Shown here one piece after another: positions 1 to 8,420 of a stretch of 64,000 nucleotides of DNA (position 1 is the first letter of the stretch; the number at the start of each line of letters is the position of its first letter). The translations under genes and the position numbers were made by a program. The stretch lies in NCBI RefSeq assembly GCF_900130015.1, contig NZ_FQXS01000009.1:1-64000 (forward strand). Direction: 5' to 3'. Origin of the DNA: Desulfofustis glycolicus DSM 9705 (GTDB taxonomy: Bacteria > Desulfobacterota > Desulfobulbia > Desulfobulbales > Desulfocapsaceae). Under the pieces are notes generated by a model, which saw only the letters and a program-made list of their open reading frames with translations, was not told the origin of the DNA and made no database searches.

Positions 1-124
1 CTTCAACAAAGCCGTGCCACCACAACTTGCCGCCGCAACAGGGACAGGCTGCAGGTTTATGCCAGGGATAGGCCGTGCCGAGACGGGCAATTTCCTTGAC
101 GGATACGGCGACAAACAGTACCAG
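1..124 (-). CDS. Partial zinc-ribbon protein, N-terminal end only (DUF6431-like)
   Basis: An open frame runs off the left edge on the minus strand and reads LGTAYPWHKPAACPCCGG then KLWWHGFVE. The CPCCGG knuckle followed by a W/H-G-F segment resembles the N-terminal zinc ribbon of DUF6431-type proteins often found near insertion sequences. There is no ATG. An AAAGGAG ribosome binding site at 139-133 lies 8 nt before a CTG codon at 124, which I take as the start; an in-frame stop lies just upstream (TAG in TTTAGCAA). The function is unknown. The family assignment is from memory of the motif and is tentative. Confidence 0.45.
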   Translation of the reverse strand, partial: MVLFVAVSVKEIARLGTAYPWHKPAACPCCGGKLWWHGFVE

Positions 125-165
125 TTGCTAAACTCCTTTCAGGAAGGCTTGTTCCTGACTGGAGG

Positions 166-197
166 GGGGACAGGGCCTTGGCCAAGGCCCTGTCCCC
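166..197. repeat. Perfect 32-bp palindrome of GGGGACAG type
   Basis: The 32 bases are a perfect inverted repeat with no spacer, GGGGACAGGGCCTTGG followed by its complement. The outer GGGGACAG matches the ends of the hairpin at 16700-16752, and a related hairpin lies at 30155-30176. It sits between the leftmost partial gene and the first transposase fragment. REP-like element is the likeliest reading. Confidence 0.7.
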
Positions 198-280
198 TAC
201 CCATGCTGGTGAGAAAGAAAGATTATTTCAGTGGATCAAAATAATCTGCATTGTCATGGAGCACTGATAAACGATTCTGA

Positions 281-1000
281 CAAAAACCGCTGCTTTTCAT
301 TCAGATATTGTGGGGAACAACATATAGTCTGCCGATCGGCTGGTCGTATACGGAAGAACGCCCCTACAAGGGCGACACAATCCGTGAGAATCGCCGGTTG
401 TACCTGCATCTCTATTACTCGCCTGATCGTGCGCTGGAAGATGAAAAAGCGTTCAATAGCCGACTGGCCGATCTCCAGGAAGAACTGATGAGCAATCAGT
501 GTCACCCGGAGCATGAGAAACTCTATGACCGTTACTTCCAGGTGAAGCAGACGCCGGTACGGGGGATAACCGTCACTGCCAAAGAAGAGGAACTGGCCAA
601 AGCCAAGAGAAATTACGGTTACTTCGCACTTCTGAGTAACGATATTAAGGATCCGATACAGGCGCTGGAAACTTATCGCCGCAAGGATCTGGTGGAAAAA
701 GCATTCGACAATCTCAAAGAGCGGTTGAATGTGCGCCGTCTTGCCGTCTCGTCGGAGCAAAGCCTCGACGGGAAACTCTTCGTGCAGTTTGTTGCATTGA
801 TCTATCTCTCGTACATCACCGCGAAGATGCAGGAGGAACAGTTGTTCAAAAATTATACGCTCCAGGAAGTGCTCGACGAGTTCGATGTCATAGAATGCTT
901 TGCCGTCCCTGGCAAACAGCTTCAGGTCGGCGAGATAACAAAGCGACAGGCGGAACTGTATCAGAAGTTTGCGGTGCGGCCTCCCGCCTCGTTACAATGA
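281..1000 (+). pseudogene. Transposase, C-terminal fragment (IS1634/IS4-like)
   Basis: The frame is open from 281 (first usable start 308) and gives about 230 residues, under half of a normal IS1634-family transposase. The segment YRRKDLVEKAFDNLKERLN carries the glutamate of the DDE catalytic triad; upstream NYGYFALLSND is also typical of the family. The N-terminal half with the two aspartates is absent. The fragment ends at a normal stop. No terminal inverted repeats could be placed. It is a dead remnant. Confidence 0.75.
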
Positions 1001-1013
1001 TCCGGGAATTTAG

Positions 1014-1352
1014 GGTAAATCTGTTCTCTCCATCTACCAGGACTTCCATGCAAAAATATTTTCAAAAAACTTAACTTCAATTCTGGCGTTCTCTATATCT
1101 GATGAAATTGAACAACCGCGACAAGGATATAAGCACGCTTATAAAATCAATTTTGCTCAGGCGCTTTCGAAAACCAAACAGTCGCTGGTGCTTCTGTTTT
1201 TAAGAAGTTATCGGCACACAGTACGGCTCATCGAAGGTCTCCTGAACGTTTTTGCTGCAACACTTGAAGCAGTGAGACCCGGCAGGAAAAATCCTCGTAA
1301 TCTCAAGGTATCAATGAGGAAATTTTTCCCAAATTATAAACCAATCTGTTAA
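1014..1352 (+). pseudogene. IS4-family transposase, 3' fragment
   Basis: No start codon opens this frame, but from 1014 to the TAA at 1350-1352 it reads continuously. It contains IYQDFHAKIFSKNLTSILAF and later PRQGYKHAYKINFAQALSKT and RKNPRNLKVSMRKFFPNYKP. This is the C-terminal end typical of IS4-family transposases (YQDFHAK and QGYKHAYKINFAQAL blocks). It is a different element from the fragment at 281-1000, and only about the last 110 residues survive. This fills most of the apparent gap 1001-1388. Confidence 0.75.
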
Positions 1353-1388
1353 GTCAAATACATTGACTCTAAACCTCAGACAAGAGTG

Positions 1389-2408
1389 ATGAAAGAAAAA
1401 TTTAGACAAGCACATATCATTATCTTAAATTGGAACGGCACTGAAGATACAATAGAATGTCTAAAATCAATAAAAAATAATAGATATGAAAATTACACAA
1501 TAATCCTTGTCGATAATGGATCTGAAGAAAATTTGCTAATTGAATTAAAAGAGTGGTGTAGGGCAAATTTTAAAAGAATAAATTTTTATAATAAAAATCA
1601 AGCTGAACAAGGGGGGACCAGTGAAAATGAAGAATTATTGAAGCGTGAAAAATCGAGTGATCGATTAGTATTCATTGAAAACAATGAAAATTTAGGTTTT
1701 GCTGCAGGAAATAACGTGGCTTTACGTTATATTTTAAGTAGAACTAAAAATAGTTTAGCTTTATTATTGAATAATGATACAGTCGTTGAGCGTGATTTTC
1801 TTGGTCATTTAGTAAAGTTTATTAACAGTAATTATAGATATGTGGCATGCACTCCTCAAATTCGTTTGTATGCAAAGAAAGATAAGTTATGGAATTGTGG
1901 TGGGTGTATTAAATGGTATGGCAATAGAAAGTATTACTACTCAAATTGTCATATTGATGAAATACCTCAAAATGGTTTTAACGACATAACATTTGTTACG
2001 GGTTGTGCATTAATGTTTAAACCTCAAGAAACGGGTTTGTTGACAGAACGGTTTTTCTTTGGCGAAGAAGATTTTGAATTTTCTTTGAGATTGAAAAGAA
2101 AAAATAAAAAAATTGCCTGTGTGTATGATTCTGTAATTTATCACAAAGTTGGAAGCAGTATATCTACTGTTTCGAATAATTTAAACAAAAAAGTTCTCTA
2201 TTATACTATGAGATTAATGGATCTAAGGACATACAGCAATCGATTGCTGTATATTTTATATATTATTATATATTTATCGTATACGTTTATGATAAATATA
2301 AAAACACCAAAAAAACATTTTAAGATATGGCGTAAAGTTTTGAAATATTTAAAAGAATATGATTCTGTTGATCGGAAACTATTTGATTCAATTACAATGG
2401 AGTCTTGA
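1389..2408 (+). CDS. Glycosyltransferase family 2
   Basis: The 339-residue protein starts IIILNWNGTEDTIECLKSI, the nucleotide-sugar binding start of a GT-A fold family 2 enzyme. NLGFAAGNN follows and then LLLNNDTVVERDFL (about residue 130), which holds the DxD-like metal site; GEEDFEFSLRLKRKNKK is the usual acceptor-side block. It resembles WbbL-type rhamnosyltransferases, so a cytoplasmic sugar transfer onto a lipid-linked glycan is likely. I chose ATG 1389 rather than the GTG just before it; no strong ribosome binding site is visible. The gene is strikingly AT-rich compared with everything downstream and is flanked by transposon debris, which points to transfer. It is separated from the main glycan locus by about 0.9 kb of remnants. 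Confidence 0.85.
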   Translation: MKEKFRQAHIIILNWNGTEDTIECLKSIKNNRYENYTIILVDNGSEENLLIELKEWCRANFKRINFYNKNQAEQGGTSENEELLKREKSSDRLVFIENNENLGFAAGNNVALRYILSRTKNSLALLLNNDTVVERDFLGHLVKFINSNYRYVACTPQIRLYAKKDKLWNCGGCIKWYGNRKYYYSNCHIDEIPQNGFNDITFVTGCALMFKPQETGLLTERFFFGEEDFEFSLRLKRKNKKIACVYDSVIYHKVGSSISTVSNNLNKKVLYYTMRLMDLRTYSNRLLYILYIIIYLSYTFMINIKTPKKHFKIWRKVLKYLKEYDSVDRKLFDSITMES

Positions 2409-2477
2409 AAAATCAAATCTGACGAGCCGAATTGTTCTTCGATGGAATTTTCAAGCTTCCAGATTCGATTTTTCAAG
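2404..2477. repeat. Long inverted repeat just after the GT2 gene
   Basis: CTTGAAAAATCAAATCTG at 2404-2421 pairs with CAGATTCGATTTTTCAAG at 2460-2477 with one mismatch and a ~38-nt loop. The left arm overlaps the glycosyltransferase stop codon. The CTTGAAAAAT terminus recalls the ends of the ~130-bp repeats at 52925 and 60850, but the interior is different. It may act as a transcript 3' end. Confidence 0.6.
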
Positions 2478-2496
2478 ATTCTCTCAAATGAATGGC

Positions 2497-2557
2497 TCCT
2501 CCTCATTTCGTGTGGATTTGATATCATAAGATCAAATCCACACGAAATAGCGAGGAG
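2497..2557. repeat. Perfect 18-bp-arm inverted repeat
   Basis: ATTTCGTGTGGATTTGAT (2505-2522) and its exact complement (2531-2548) are separated by 8 nt. Outer CTCCTC and GAGGAG extend the pairing to about 2497-2557. No T-run follows, so it is not an ordinary terminator. It lies immediately before the group II intron-like sequence and among transposase remnants, so it may be a transposon end or an insertion target. Confidence 0.7.
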
Positions 2558-2579
2558 AAACGTATGAACGGTAACGATA

Positions 2580-2790
2580 GTGCGCCAGGCGCAGCTTGAC
2601 GCTTCTTATAGGGTGCCTTGCCAGTATCAAGGTGAGAAGTCCCCATCGGGCAAAGCTTAACCAGCAGCCCGTACCGAGTGTTGCGCGGTTGGCGGAGTCG
2701 GTTACAGATGAATCGACGAACAAAGATCGTGAAGTGTACACAGGGAACACTGCAGGCCGCAGGGGAGACGTACCTCCCTCAAGCGATTCA
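2580..2790 (+). mobile_element. Probable group II intron 5' remnant
   Basis: The stretch begins GTGCGCCAGGCGCAGCTTGA, and GTGCGCC is a typical 5' end of bacterial group II introns. It continues with GGTGAGAAGTCCCC, GGGCAAAGC and GATCGTGAAGTGTACACAGG, which look like domain I of such introns rather than protein-coding sequence. No reverse transcriptase or domains V-VI follow; within about 250 nt the sequence becomes a transposase fragment. The call rests on motif resemblance only. Confidence 0.45.
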
Positions 2791-2841
2791 GCCTCGTAAG
2801 AGTAACAGAGCAGCTGACGACGGTTTTATCGTTGTCAGCGG

Positions 2842-3284
2842 GTGACCATGGTCGGCGATCGGGGAATGATCAAAAGCGTCCAGATCGAGGAGCTGAAAGA
2901 AGCCGGTTTTTGCTACATCACGGCAATCACCCAGCCGCAGATTCGGGCCCAGCTGAAAAGCGGTGCTTTTCAGCTGGGCCTGTTCGGTAGCGAACTGTGT
3001 GAGGTTGGACTTACTGGAGTGCGCTATATCCTGCGGTGTAACCCGATCCGAGCCGCTGAGGTGGCAGCGTAACGTGCCCGGAAAATTTCTGCTGTCCAGG
3101 CGTTGGCCGCTGAACAAAACCGCCATCTGGCCGAGCCCCGCGAGCTGATTTCTCCAGAGCCACCCAGAGGGTATGGGATAAAAAGAGTAAACTGCAGGTG
3201 GGCGACTTTCTGAAAGCCACCTGCACGAATCGCACGATCACCTGGGCGTCAATTTCGACTGACCTATACTTGGAACATCTGTAG
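2842..3284 (+). pseudogene. IS1634-family transposase, internal fragment with stop and frameshift
   Basis: The frame from 2842 reads GDRGMIKSVQIEELKEAGF and then CYITAITQPQIRAQL, a central block of IS1634-family transposases. It hits an in-frame TAA after EVAA (about 3072), continues as RARKISAVQALAAEQNRHLA, and then shifts frame at about 3165 to read QRVWDKKSKLQVGDFLKATC up to a TAG at 3282-3284. Both ends of the protein are missing. It abuts the first gene of the glycan locus. Confidence 0.8.
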
Positions 3285-3286
3285 TA

Positions 3287-4507
3287 ATGAGTGGATCACA
3301 GCTGAAAATTTTGATACTCGGCCCCCTTCCTCCGGAGGCTAATGGACACAATTTTGGTGGTGTGGCTAGGCATGTTTGGGGGCTGAGTTGCGCCTTACAT
3401 GCGAAAGGGCATGCGGTGAATGTGTTGCCCATGGGCCGGTATTTTTTTCCCAGCCATCAGGTTCGATCGGGTTTTTTTTGTTACCGGGGCATGATTTGGC
3501 CCGGTGATATACCAATCGCAGCGGCTATTGTCGGACATTTTTTGAAGGGCGGATGTAACGGATTTGAAGCTAAAGATTTTTTGCATGCACTAAATGCATC
3601 CTTTCGGGTGGCCGTGGTTGCCGACATGCTACCTAAATACGATATTATACATGTACATGGTGTTTACAATGGAGCTCTGCAGGCCCTGTCCGCTATAAAT
3701 GTGCACCCACCCATTATTACTACAATTCATAGTTATCATGATGTATTTTTCCGGAAAAGGGGTCAGAAGAAGAGAGTTAGAATAATAAATAAAAGGCTTA
3801 AATGGACAGACGGGATTATCCACGTTTCTAAGGCAGACCGCGCCAAGGGAGGGGGGCTTGGCGTGAGTTTGCCCGACCGGGAATTTGTTGTGCCTAATGG
3901 GCTTCCTGAGCCCGAGCGCCCTTATACCCCCTGGTCCGGCCGTAACGGTTTTTGTTTTGTTGGAAGTCTGCAGGCGCGCAAAAGAATCGAACTAGTTTTA
4001 AAGGCCCGAAGAAATTGTGGGTCTCCAGGCCCATTGCTGCGGGTAGCCGGTTCTGGTGCCCATGAATATATGGTCAAAAAAGCAAAAGAATCAGGGGAGC
4101 CGGTGCAGTGGAAAGGATTCGTGCAAAATGTTCAGGCCCGGGAGATTATGCGGCAATCCTGTGTGCTGGTCGGGCCAAGCCTCAGTGAAAGCTTTGGGCT
4201 CATTTACATAGAGGCCCTCATGGAAGGAGCCGCGGTAATCGGATATGAACCCATTATACGTGAATTTCATGAGTATCTGAAGTTCGATGAAGATGAAAAA
4301 CGGCTTTTAGTTCCTTTTTCGGCAACCTGCGAAGATTCTAAAGAGCTCGCATCGTTTATGATGGATACTTTTCTTTGGAGATGCAGTGAAGAAGGAGAGG
4401 AGACCATGAAAAGATTAAGAAAACGGGTTATTGCGGAGTTTGGATGGCATGGTGTGGCCGACAAAGTCATTTCAGTTTACCAAAAGACAATATCCTGCAT
4501 CAAATGA
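3287..4507 (+). CDS. Glycosyltransferase family 4 (GT-B fold)
   Basis: The 406-residue protein opens with LKILILGPLPPEANGHNFGG and GVARHVWGL, the N-terminal acceptor-binding Rossmann domain of GT4 enzymes. The C-terminal donor domain has FVGSLQARKRIELVLKA, WKGFV and SLSESFGLIYIEALMEG; the E-x7-E block at about residues 298-306 is where the nucleotide-sugar phosphate sits. It likely adds a sugar to a lipid-linked repeat unit at the inner membrane. It is the first gene of a run of closely spaced plus-strand genes, and its stop overlaps the start of the sulfotransferase gene (ATGA). Confidence 0.85.
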   Translation: MSGSQLKILILGPLPPEANGHNFGGVARHVWGLSCALHAKGHAVNVLPMGRYFFPSHQVRSGFFCYRGMIWPGDIPIAAAIVGHFLKGGCNGFEAKDFLHALNASFRVAVVADMLPKYDIIHVHGVYNGALQALSAINVHPPIITTIHSYHDVFFRKRGQKKRVRIINKRLKWTDGIIHVSKADRAKGGGLGVSLPDREFVVPNGLPEPERPYTPWSGRNGFCFVGSLQARKRIELVLKARRNCGSPGPLLRVAGSGAHEYMVKKAKESGEPVQWKGFVQNVQAREIMRQSCVLVGPSLSESFGLIYIEALMEGAAVIGYEPIIREFHEYLKFDEDEKRLLVPFSATCEDSKELASFMMDTFLWRCSEEGEETMKRLRKRVIAEFGWHGVADKVISVYQKTISCIK

Positions 4508-5469
4508 CCCCCAAGACCGTGTTTATTGTCGGCGTGGGACGATCCGGCACTTCGCTTATGCAAAGCATGATTGCAGCCCATCCACGGGTATCATACCTTC
4601 CGGAAACCGCGTTTATTCGGCGGATGGTTTTTTCGAGTTGTCTCCAGTCAATTTTGAAGAAGCACGGAGAAAAAGTGGTTTCGAAAACCTTGGCGCAGAA
4701 CAACTATTTTGTCAGGACCGGGCTTGACGCCTCAAAAGTGGTTGCTAGGGCGTCTGCTCGGGGCGGACTGCTGGATGTTGCCGTGTACCGGGAGATGCTG
4801 ACTTTGTATACAGCCAAGAATAAGACATGGGTGGGGGACAAAGATCCCCGGGCTGTTGAGTTCCTGCCCCTCTTAGCCGCAGTTTTGCCGGATGTCCATT
4901 TGATTCAAGTATATCGCGATCCAAGGGATGTGCTGGCCTCCAAAAAAAAAGCAGCCTGGTCCAGAAAGAGCCATGTCTGGAAACATATTTTTGCCAACCG
5001 GGTGCAGATTGCGATTGGATCCAGGCTTGGGCCGGAATTGTTCGGCAAGAAATATCATGAAATTTGCTACGAGGAACTTTTGGCCGAACCTGAGAAAGTG
5101 CTTTCCAGATTGTGCCGGAATCTGGCCCTTGAATACGACCATAGCATGCTTTCTTTTGGGGATGCCGCAAGAAAACTGGTTACTGACCAGGAGATGAGTT
5201 GGAAGAAGGAAACTTTGGGTCCGCTTTTGACGGAAAACAGGGAGAAATGGAAAACCGACCTTCGCCTCAGGGAAGTGGTGCTTTCCGAGCTATGCTGCGG
5301 AGAGGCTATGGCCAAGGGGGGGTATGCAAGGGATCAGCGGAATCACCGGCTCAGCTTGAAAGACAGGCTTTGGGTTCTGTTCGGATGGCTGGTGATCGTA
5401 ATGGGTACATGGCCATACATGAAGTACCGGCATTTCAGGGTCAGGCGGGTATGCAGACGGATAGAATGA
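4504..5469 (+). CDS. PAPS-dependent sulfotransferase
   Basis: The 321-residue protein starts at an ATG that overlaps the previous stop. VFIVGVGRSGTSLMQSMI at residues 6-23 is the 5'-phosphosulfate-binding loop, and YRDPRDVLASKKKA (about residues 137-150) is the 3'-phosphate-binding segment of PAPS sulfotransferases. The family moves a sulfonate from PAPS to hydroxyl or amino groups of sugars or other small molecules. Placed between glycosyltransferase, propeller and heparinase-like genes, it probably sulfates the polysaccharide made by this locus. Its stop overlaps the next start. Confidence 0.85.
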   Translation: MTPKTVFIVGVGRSGTSLMQSMIAAHPRVSYLPETAFIRRMVFSSCLQSILKKHGEKVVSKTLAQNNYFVRTGLDASKVVARASARGGLLDVAVYREMLTLYTAKNKTWVGDKDPRAVEFLPLLAAVLPDVHLIQVYRDPRDVLASKKKAAWSRKSHVWKHIFANRVQIAIGSRLGPELFGKKYHEICYEELLAEPEKVLSRLCRNLALEYDHSMLSFGDAARKLVTDQEMSWKKETLGPLLTENREKWKTDLRLREVVLSELCCGEAMAKGGYARDQRNHRLSLKDRLWVLFGWLVIVMGTWPYMKYRHFRVRRVCRRIE

Positions 5470-6467
5470 TTTATGGGCGGGTGATTTACGTGACCCGGGA
5501 AAGGGTACTGGCAGCTCGGGGAAACAGGCTTATTGAGAGCCTGGATGGTGGTGTTGAATGGAAGCAGATTGGCTCTCTACCGGTCGGTTTCATTGAAAAG
5601 TCACTCATGTTTTTTAGGCTTTCATCTCGGTTGCTGCGAAAAGGGGTGCATCATTTCGCGGTTGGCGAGTCATGCGCGCTGGTTTCTGCCAACCGGGATG
5701 TTTATTCCTTAGAAAGCGGGCAGAAAAGGTTGCTTGAGCCGGTGCACGGGTCCCGGCCCCTCACACTGTGTGCGGTAAATGGAGCTTTTTATTACGGGGA
5801 ATACCGTTCTAACCCCGAACGTTCAACTGTGCATGTTTGGAAATTAGAAGAAGGTGAAGATAAGTGGCAGCCTGTCTGGCGTTTTGAGGGAATTCGCCAT
5901 GTACACGGGGTGTTTCATGATTCTTATGAAAATTCGATATGGGTTACTACCGGTGATCTTGACCATGAAGCCGGAATTTGGCGCACGGATGATGATTTTA
6001 ACACGCTGGAGAAAATTGCCGGCGACTCCCAGCAGTTCCGAGTAGTGCAACTTCTTTTCACTAAAGATCATGTCTATTTTGGTTCGGACGTGCCGGATGA
6101 TAAAAACTACATCTTTCGCATGGACAGGAACGGAAATGCAGTTGAAAAACTCATGGCGGTCGGCAGTTCGGTCTTTTACGGGTACAGGGTTGGAAACTCA
6201 TTATTTTTTTCAACTGCTGTTGAACCGAGCAGGGTTAATACTACCCGCTATGCCGAGGTGTGGGGCTCTGCGAACGGTACTGACTGGAAATTGATAAGAA
6301 AGTTTAAAAAAGATATCTGGCCAATGAAATATTTTCAGTACGGTCAGGTCCTGTTTCCGGCCGGGCCGGGCGATGGGGAGAACTTGTGGTTTACCCCTTT
6401 TGCTTCAGCGCATGATCAAAAATCTTTTAGAATCCCTCTCTCAACTTTTGCTACACATCATTTGTAA
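5466..6467 (+). CDS. BNR/sialidase-like beta-propeller protein
   Basis: Start ATG 5466 overlaps the sulfotransferase stop (ATGA), giving 333 residues. No signal peptide is visible. Several repeats look like propeller blades with Asp-box-like turns: SLDGGVEWKQIGSLP near the start, then ENSIWVTTGDLDHEAGIWRTDDDFN and GSANGTDWKLIRKF (shown in parts). Such proteins occur in exopolysaccharide gene clusters; the exact role is not known. An older in-frame start region upstream overlaps the sulfotransferase and is unlikely. Catalytic residues of true sialidases were not identified. Confidence 0.65.
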   Translation: MIYGRVIYVTRERVLAARGNRLIESLDGGVEWKQIGSLPVGFIEKSLMFFRLSSRLLRKGVHHFAVGESCALVSANRDVYSLESGQKRLLEPVHGSRPLTLCAVNGAFYYGEYRSNPERSTVHVWKLEEGEDKWQPVWRFEGIRHVHGVFHDSYENSIWVTTGDLDHEAGIWRTDDDFNTLEKIAGDSQQFRVVQLLFTKDHVYFGSDVPDDKNYIFRMDRNGNAVEKLMAVGSSVFYGYRVGNSLFFSTAVEPSRVNTTRYAEVWGSANGTDWKLIRKFKKDIWPMKYFQYGQVLFPAGPGDGENLWFTPFASAHDQKSFRIPLSTFATHHL

Positions 6468-6475
6468 TCTTAGTG

Positions 6476-8380
6476 ATGTATTTTTTTGAAAAATTATTGT
6501 GGTACACGGAGGTCGTTCACCGTTTAGGGCTATGCAACGTAGTTTATGTTGCTTGGTACCGCTTCAATTTGAAAGTAGGAATCCGACAGTGGTTTTTCCA
6601 ACAACGGTGTTTTGAACAAGACGGGGATTGTTTCCGCTCCTTGCAAGAGCCGCTTGATCTCCCAGATGATTGGCAATGTGCCCTGCTAGCGGATGCAGGT
6701 AAGATTGCCGACGGAAACCTTCGCTACTATGGTAGGCACTGGCGCTTTGTCGGCAGGCCACCGAACTGGTTTTGGAGTCCCTTCAGTAAAGCCTGTCACC
6801 CATGTCCTAATGACCACTGGACTGCTTTGAAAGATTTTGACGTTAATGTTGGAGACATCAAAAATATCTGGGAGGCTTCTCGGTTTGAATGGGCTCCTGT
6901 CCTGGCCCGTGCGTTAGCCGTATCCGGCGATAAACGGTGTCTCAGGGTTTTAAACGAATGGCTGCGGGACTGGGCGGAGATGAACCCGGTCAATGCTGGG
7001 CCGAACTGGAAATGCGGCCAGGAAGCCTCGATTCGGGTGTTCAACGTGATGCTGGCGGCTATGGTTTTACGTCAGTGGCAGGAGCCAAGTGCCCCCTTGG
7101 TGGAATTCATCTTTCGCCATCTTCAACGAATCCATGGCAACATCCGCTATGCTATCGCCCAGGACAACAACCATGGCACCAGCGAGGCAGCGGCCTTGTT
7201 CATCGGCGGGAGTTGGCTTGCCCGGGTCTCAGATGACCAGAAAGTGGCCTGGAAAAGCGCCTTTTATGCCCGTAGCGGGAGAAAATGGCTGGAAAACCGA
7301 ATAGCGAAACTGGTTGAGGTTGATGGGAGTTTCTCGCAGCATTCGGTGACCTATCATCGGGTGCTGCTTGATACGCTGATTTTTGCTGAACAGTGGCGAA
7401 GGATTCTTGATGCCGCCCCCTTTTTAGACCGCTTCTATGAGCGTGCAAACGCTGCCTTGGACTGGTTGGCAGCGCTGATCGATCCTGCTAGTGGTGGTGC
7501 GCCGAACCTGGGGGCCAATGACGGGGCTATGCTCTTGCACATGCATAGCTGTGATTACCGGGATTTCCGCCCAACATTGCAGACCGCGAGTGTCTTGTTC
7601 CGCGAACGGAAAATGTTTGGCGCCGGCCCCTGGGATGAACCCCTGTTCTGGCTTGGCATCGATGCGGGGTCGGTAGAGCGGGTCGGGGTGCAAAAAAAGA
7701 ACAACGTGTTGCCTGGCGGCTATGTGACCATGGCCGGACATAATTCATGGGCCTTGCTCCGGTTTCCCATGTACCGGTTCCGGCCGTCGCACAATGACGT
7801 GTTTCATTTCGACCTGTGGTACCAGGGCGAAAATATCTGCCGGGATGCAGGGAGTTATTCCTATAATCCGGATCGGCCCTCAGATGGCCTGTACTTCAAA
7901 TCTGCCCAGGCCCATAATACCGTTTGCTTTGATGGCCAGGAGCAAATGCCCCGGCTGAGCAGGTTTCTGCTGGCCAAATGGCTGCAGGCCGATCACGTAA
8001 GCGGGATAGAAGCGTTTGAGGGCGGGTGGCTTCGCTGGAGCGGCGCCTACAGAGACTTTCGAGGCAACCGGCACCGGCGGATAGTCCTCTGGCGGGACGA
8101 TGAGTGGGTGGTGGAAGATGAACTTGCAGGGTCTTTTCAGAGTGTGGAAATCCGGTTCCGGTTCGCTCCACAGGAATTTCGGCTTGAAGGGGGAAAATTG
8201 ATGGCCCCGTGGGGAGTTGTGGAGGTGAGCGGCGCCGATTGCCGAGTGGATTTGGAGGAAGGGATGGAGTCCCTGTATTACTGGGAAAAAAATCCTGTCC
8301 AGGTGCTCGTTATCCGTGTCGGTGGTTCGCAGCAAAGAATTACAACTCGTATTTCCTTGCAGGGATGTGGCGCTGAGTAG
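6476..8380 (+). CDS. Heparinase II/III-like polysaccharide lyase
   Basis: The 634-residue protein has the two-part layout of this family: an alpha/alpha toroid (about 60-370) with QDNNHGTSEAAALFIGG and SFSQHSVTYHRVLLDTL, supplying the asparagine/histidine and tyrosine of the active site, and a C-terminal beta-sandwich (about 410-630) with RPSHNDVFHFDLWYQG and RDAGSYSY. Enzymes of this family cleave uronic-acid-containing chains by beta-elimination. In a biosynthetic locus it would trim, remodel or release a uronate polymer. No clear signal peptide is seen, which leaves its compartment open. ATG 6476 is preferred to GTG 6473; the ribosome binding site is weak. Confidence 0.85.
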   Translation: MYFFEKLLWYTEVVHRLGLCNVVYVAWYRFNLKVGIRQWFFQQRCFEQDGDCFRSLQEPLDLPDDWQCALLADAGKIADGNLRYYGRHWRFVGRPPNWFWSPFSKACHPCPNDHWTALKDFDVNVGDIKNIWEASRFEWAPVLARALAVSGDKRCLRVLNEWLRDWAEMNPVNAGPNWKCGQEASIRVFNVMLAAMVLRQWQEPSAPLVEFIFRHLQRIHGNIRYAIAQDNNHGTSEAAALFIGGSWLARVSDDQKVAWKSAFYARSGRKWLENRIAKLVEVDGSFSQHSVTYHRVLLDTLIFAEQWRRILDAAPFLDRFYERANAALDWLAALIDPASGGAPNLGANDGAMLLHMHSCDYRDFRPTLQTASVLFRERKMFGAGPWDEPLFWLGIDAGSVERVGVQKKNNVLPGGYVTMAGHNSWALLRFPMYRFRPSHNDVFHFDLWYQGENICRDAGSYSYNPDRPSDGLYFKSAQAHNTVCFDGQEQMPRLSRFLLAKWLQADHVSGIEAFEGGWLRWSGAYRDFRGNRHRRIVLWRDDEWVVEDELAGSFQSVEIRFRFAPQEFRLEGGKLMAPWGVVEVSGADCRVDLEEGMESLYYWEKNPVQVLVIRVGGSQQRITTRISLQGCGAE

Positions 8381-8420
8381 TCATAAAACCGACCGAAATC
8401 ATGAATAGTCATTGAAAGCA

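Noticed and set aside
5199-5465. Longer N-terminal form of the beta-propeller protein
   Set aside because: It would overlap the sulfotransferase by 270 bases; ATG 5466 overlaps its stop in the same ATGA style as the preceding gene pair.
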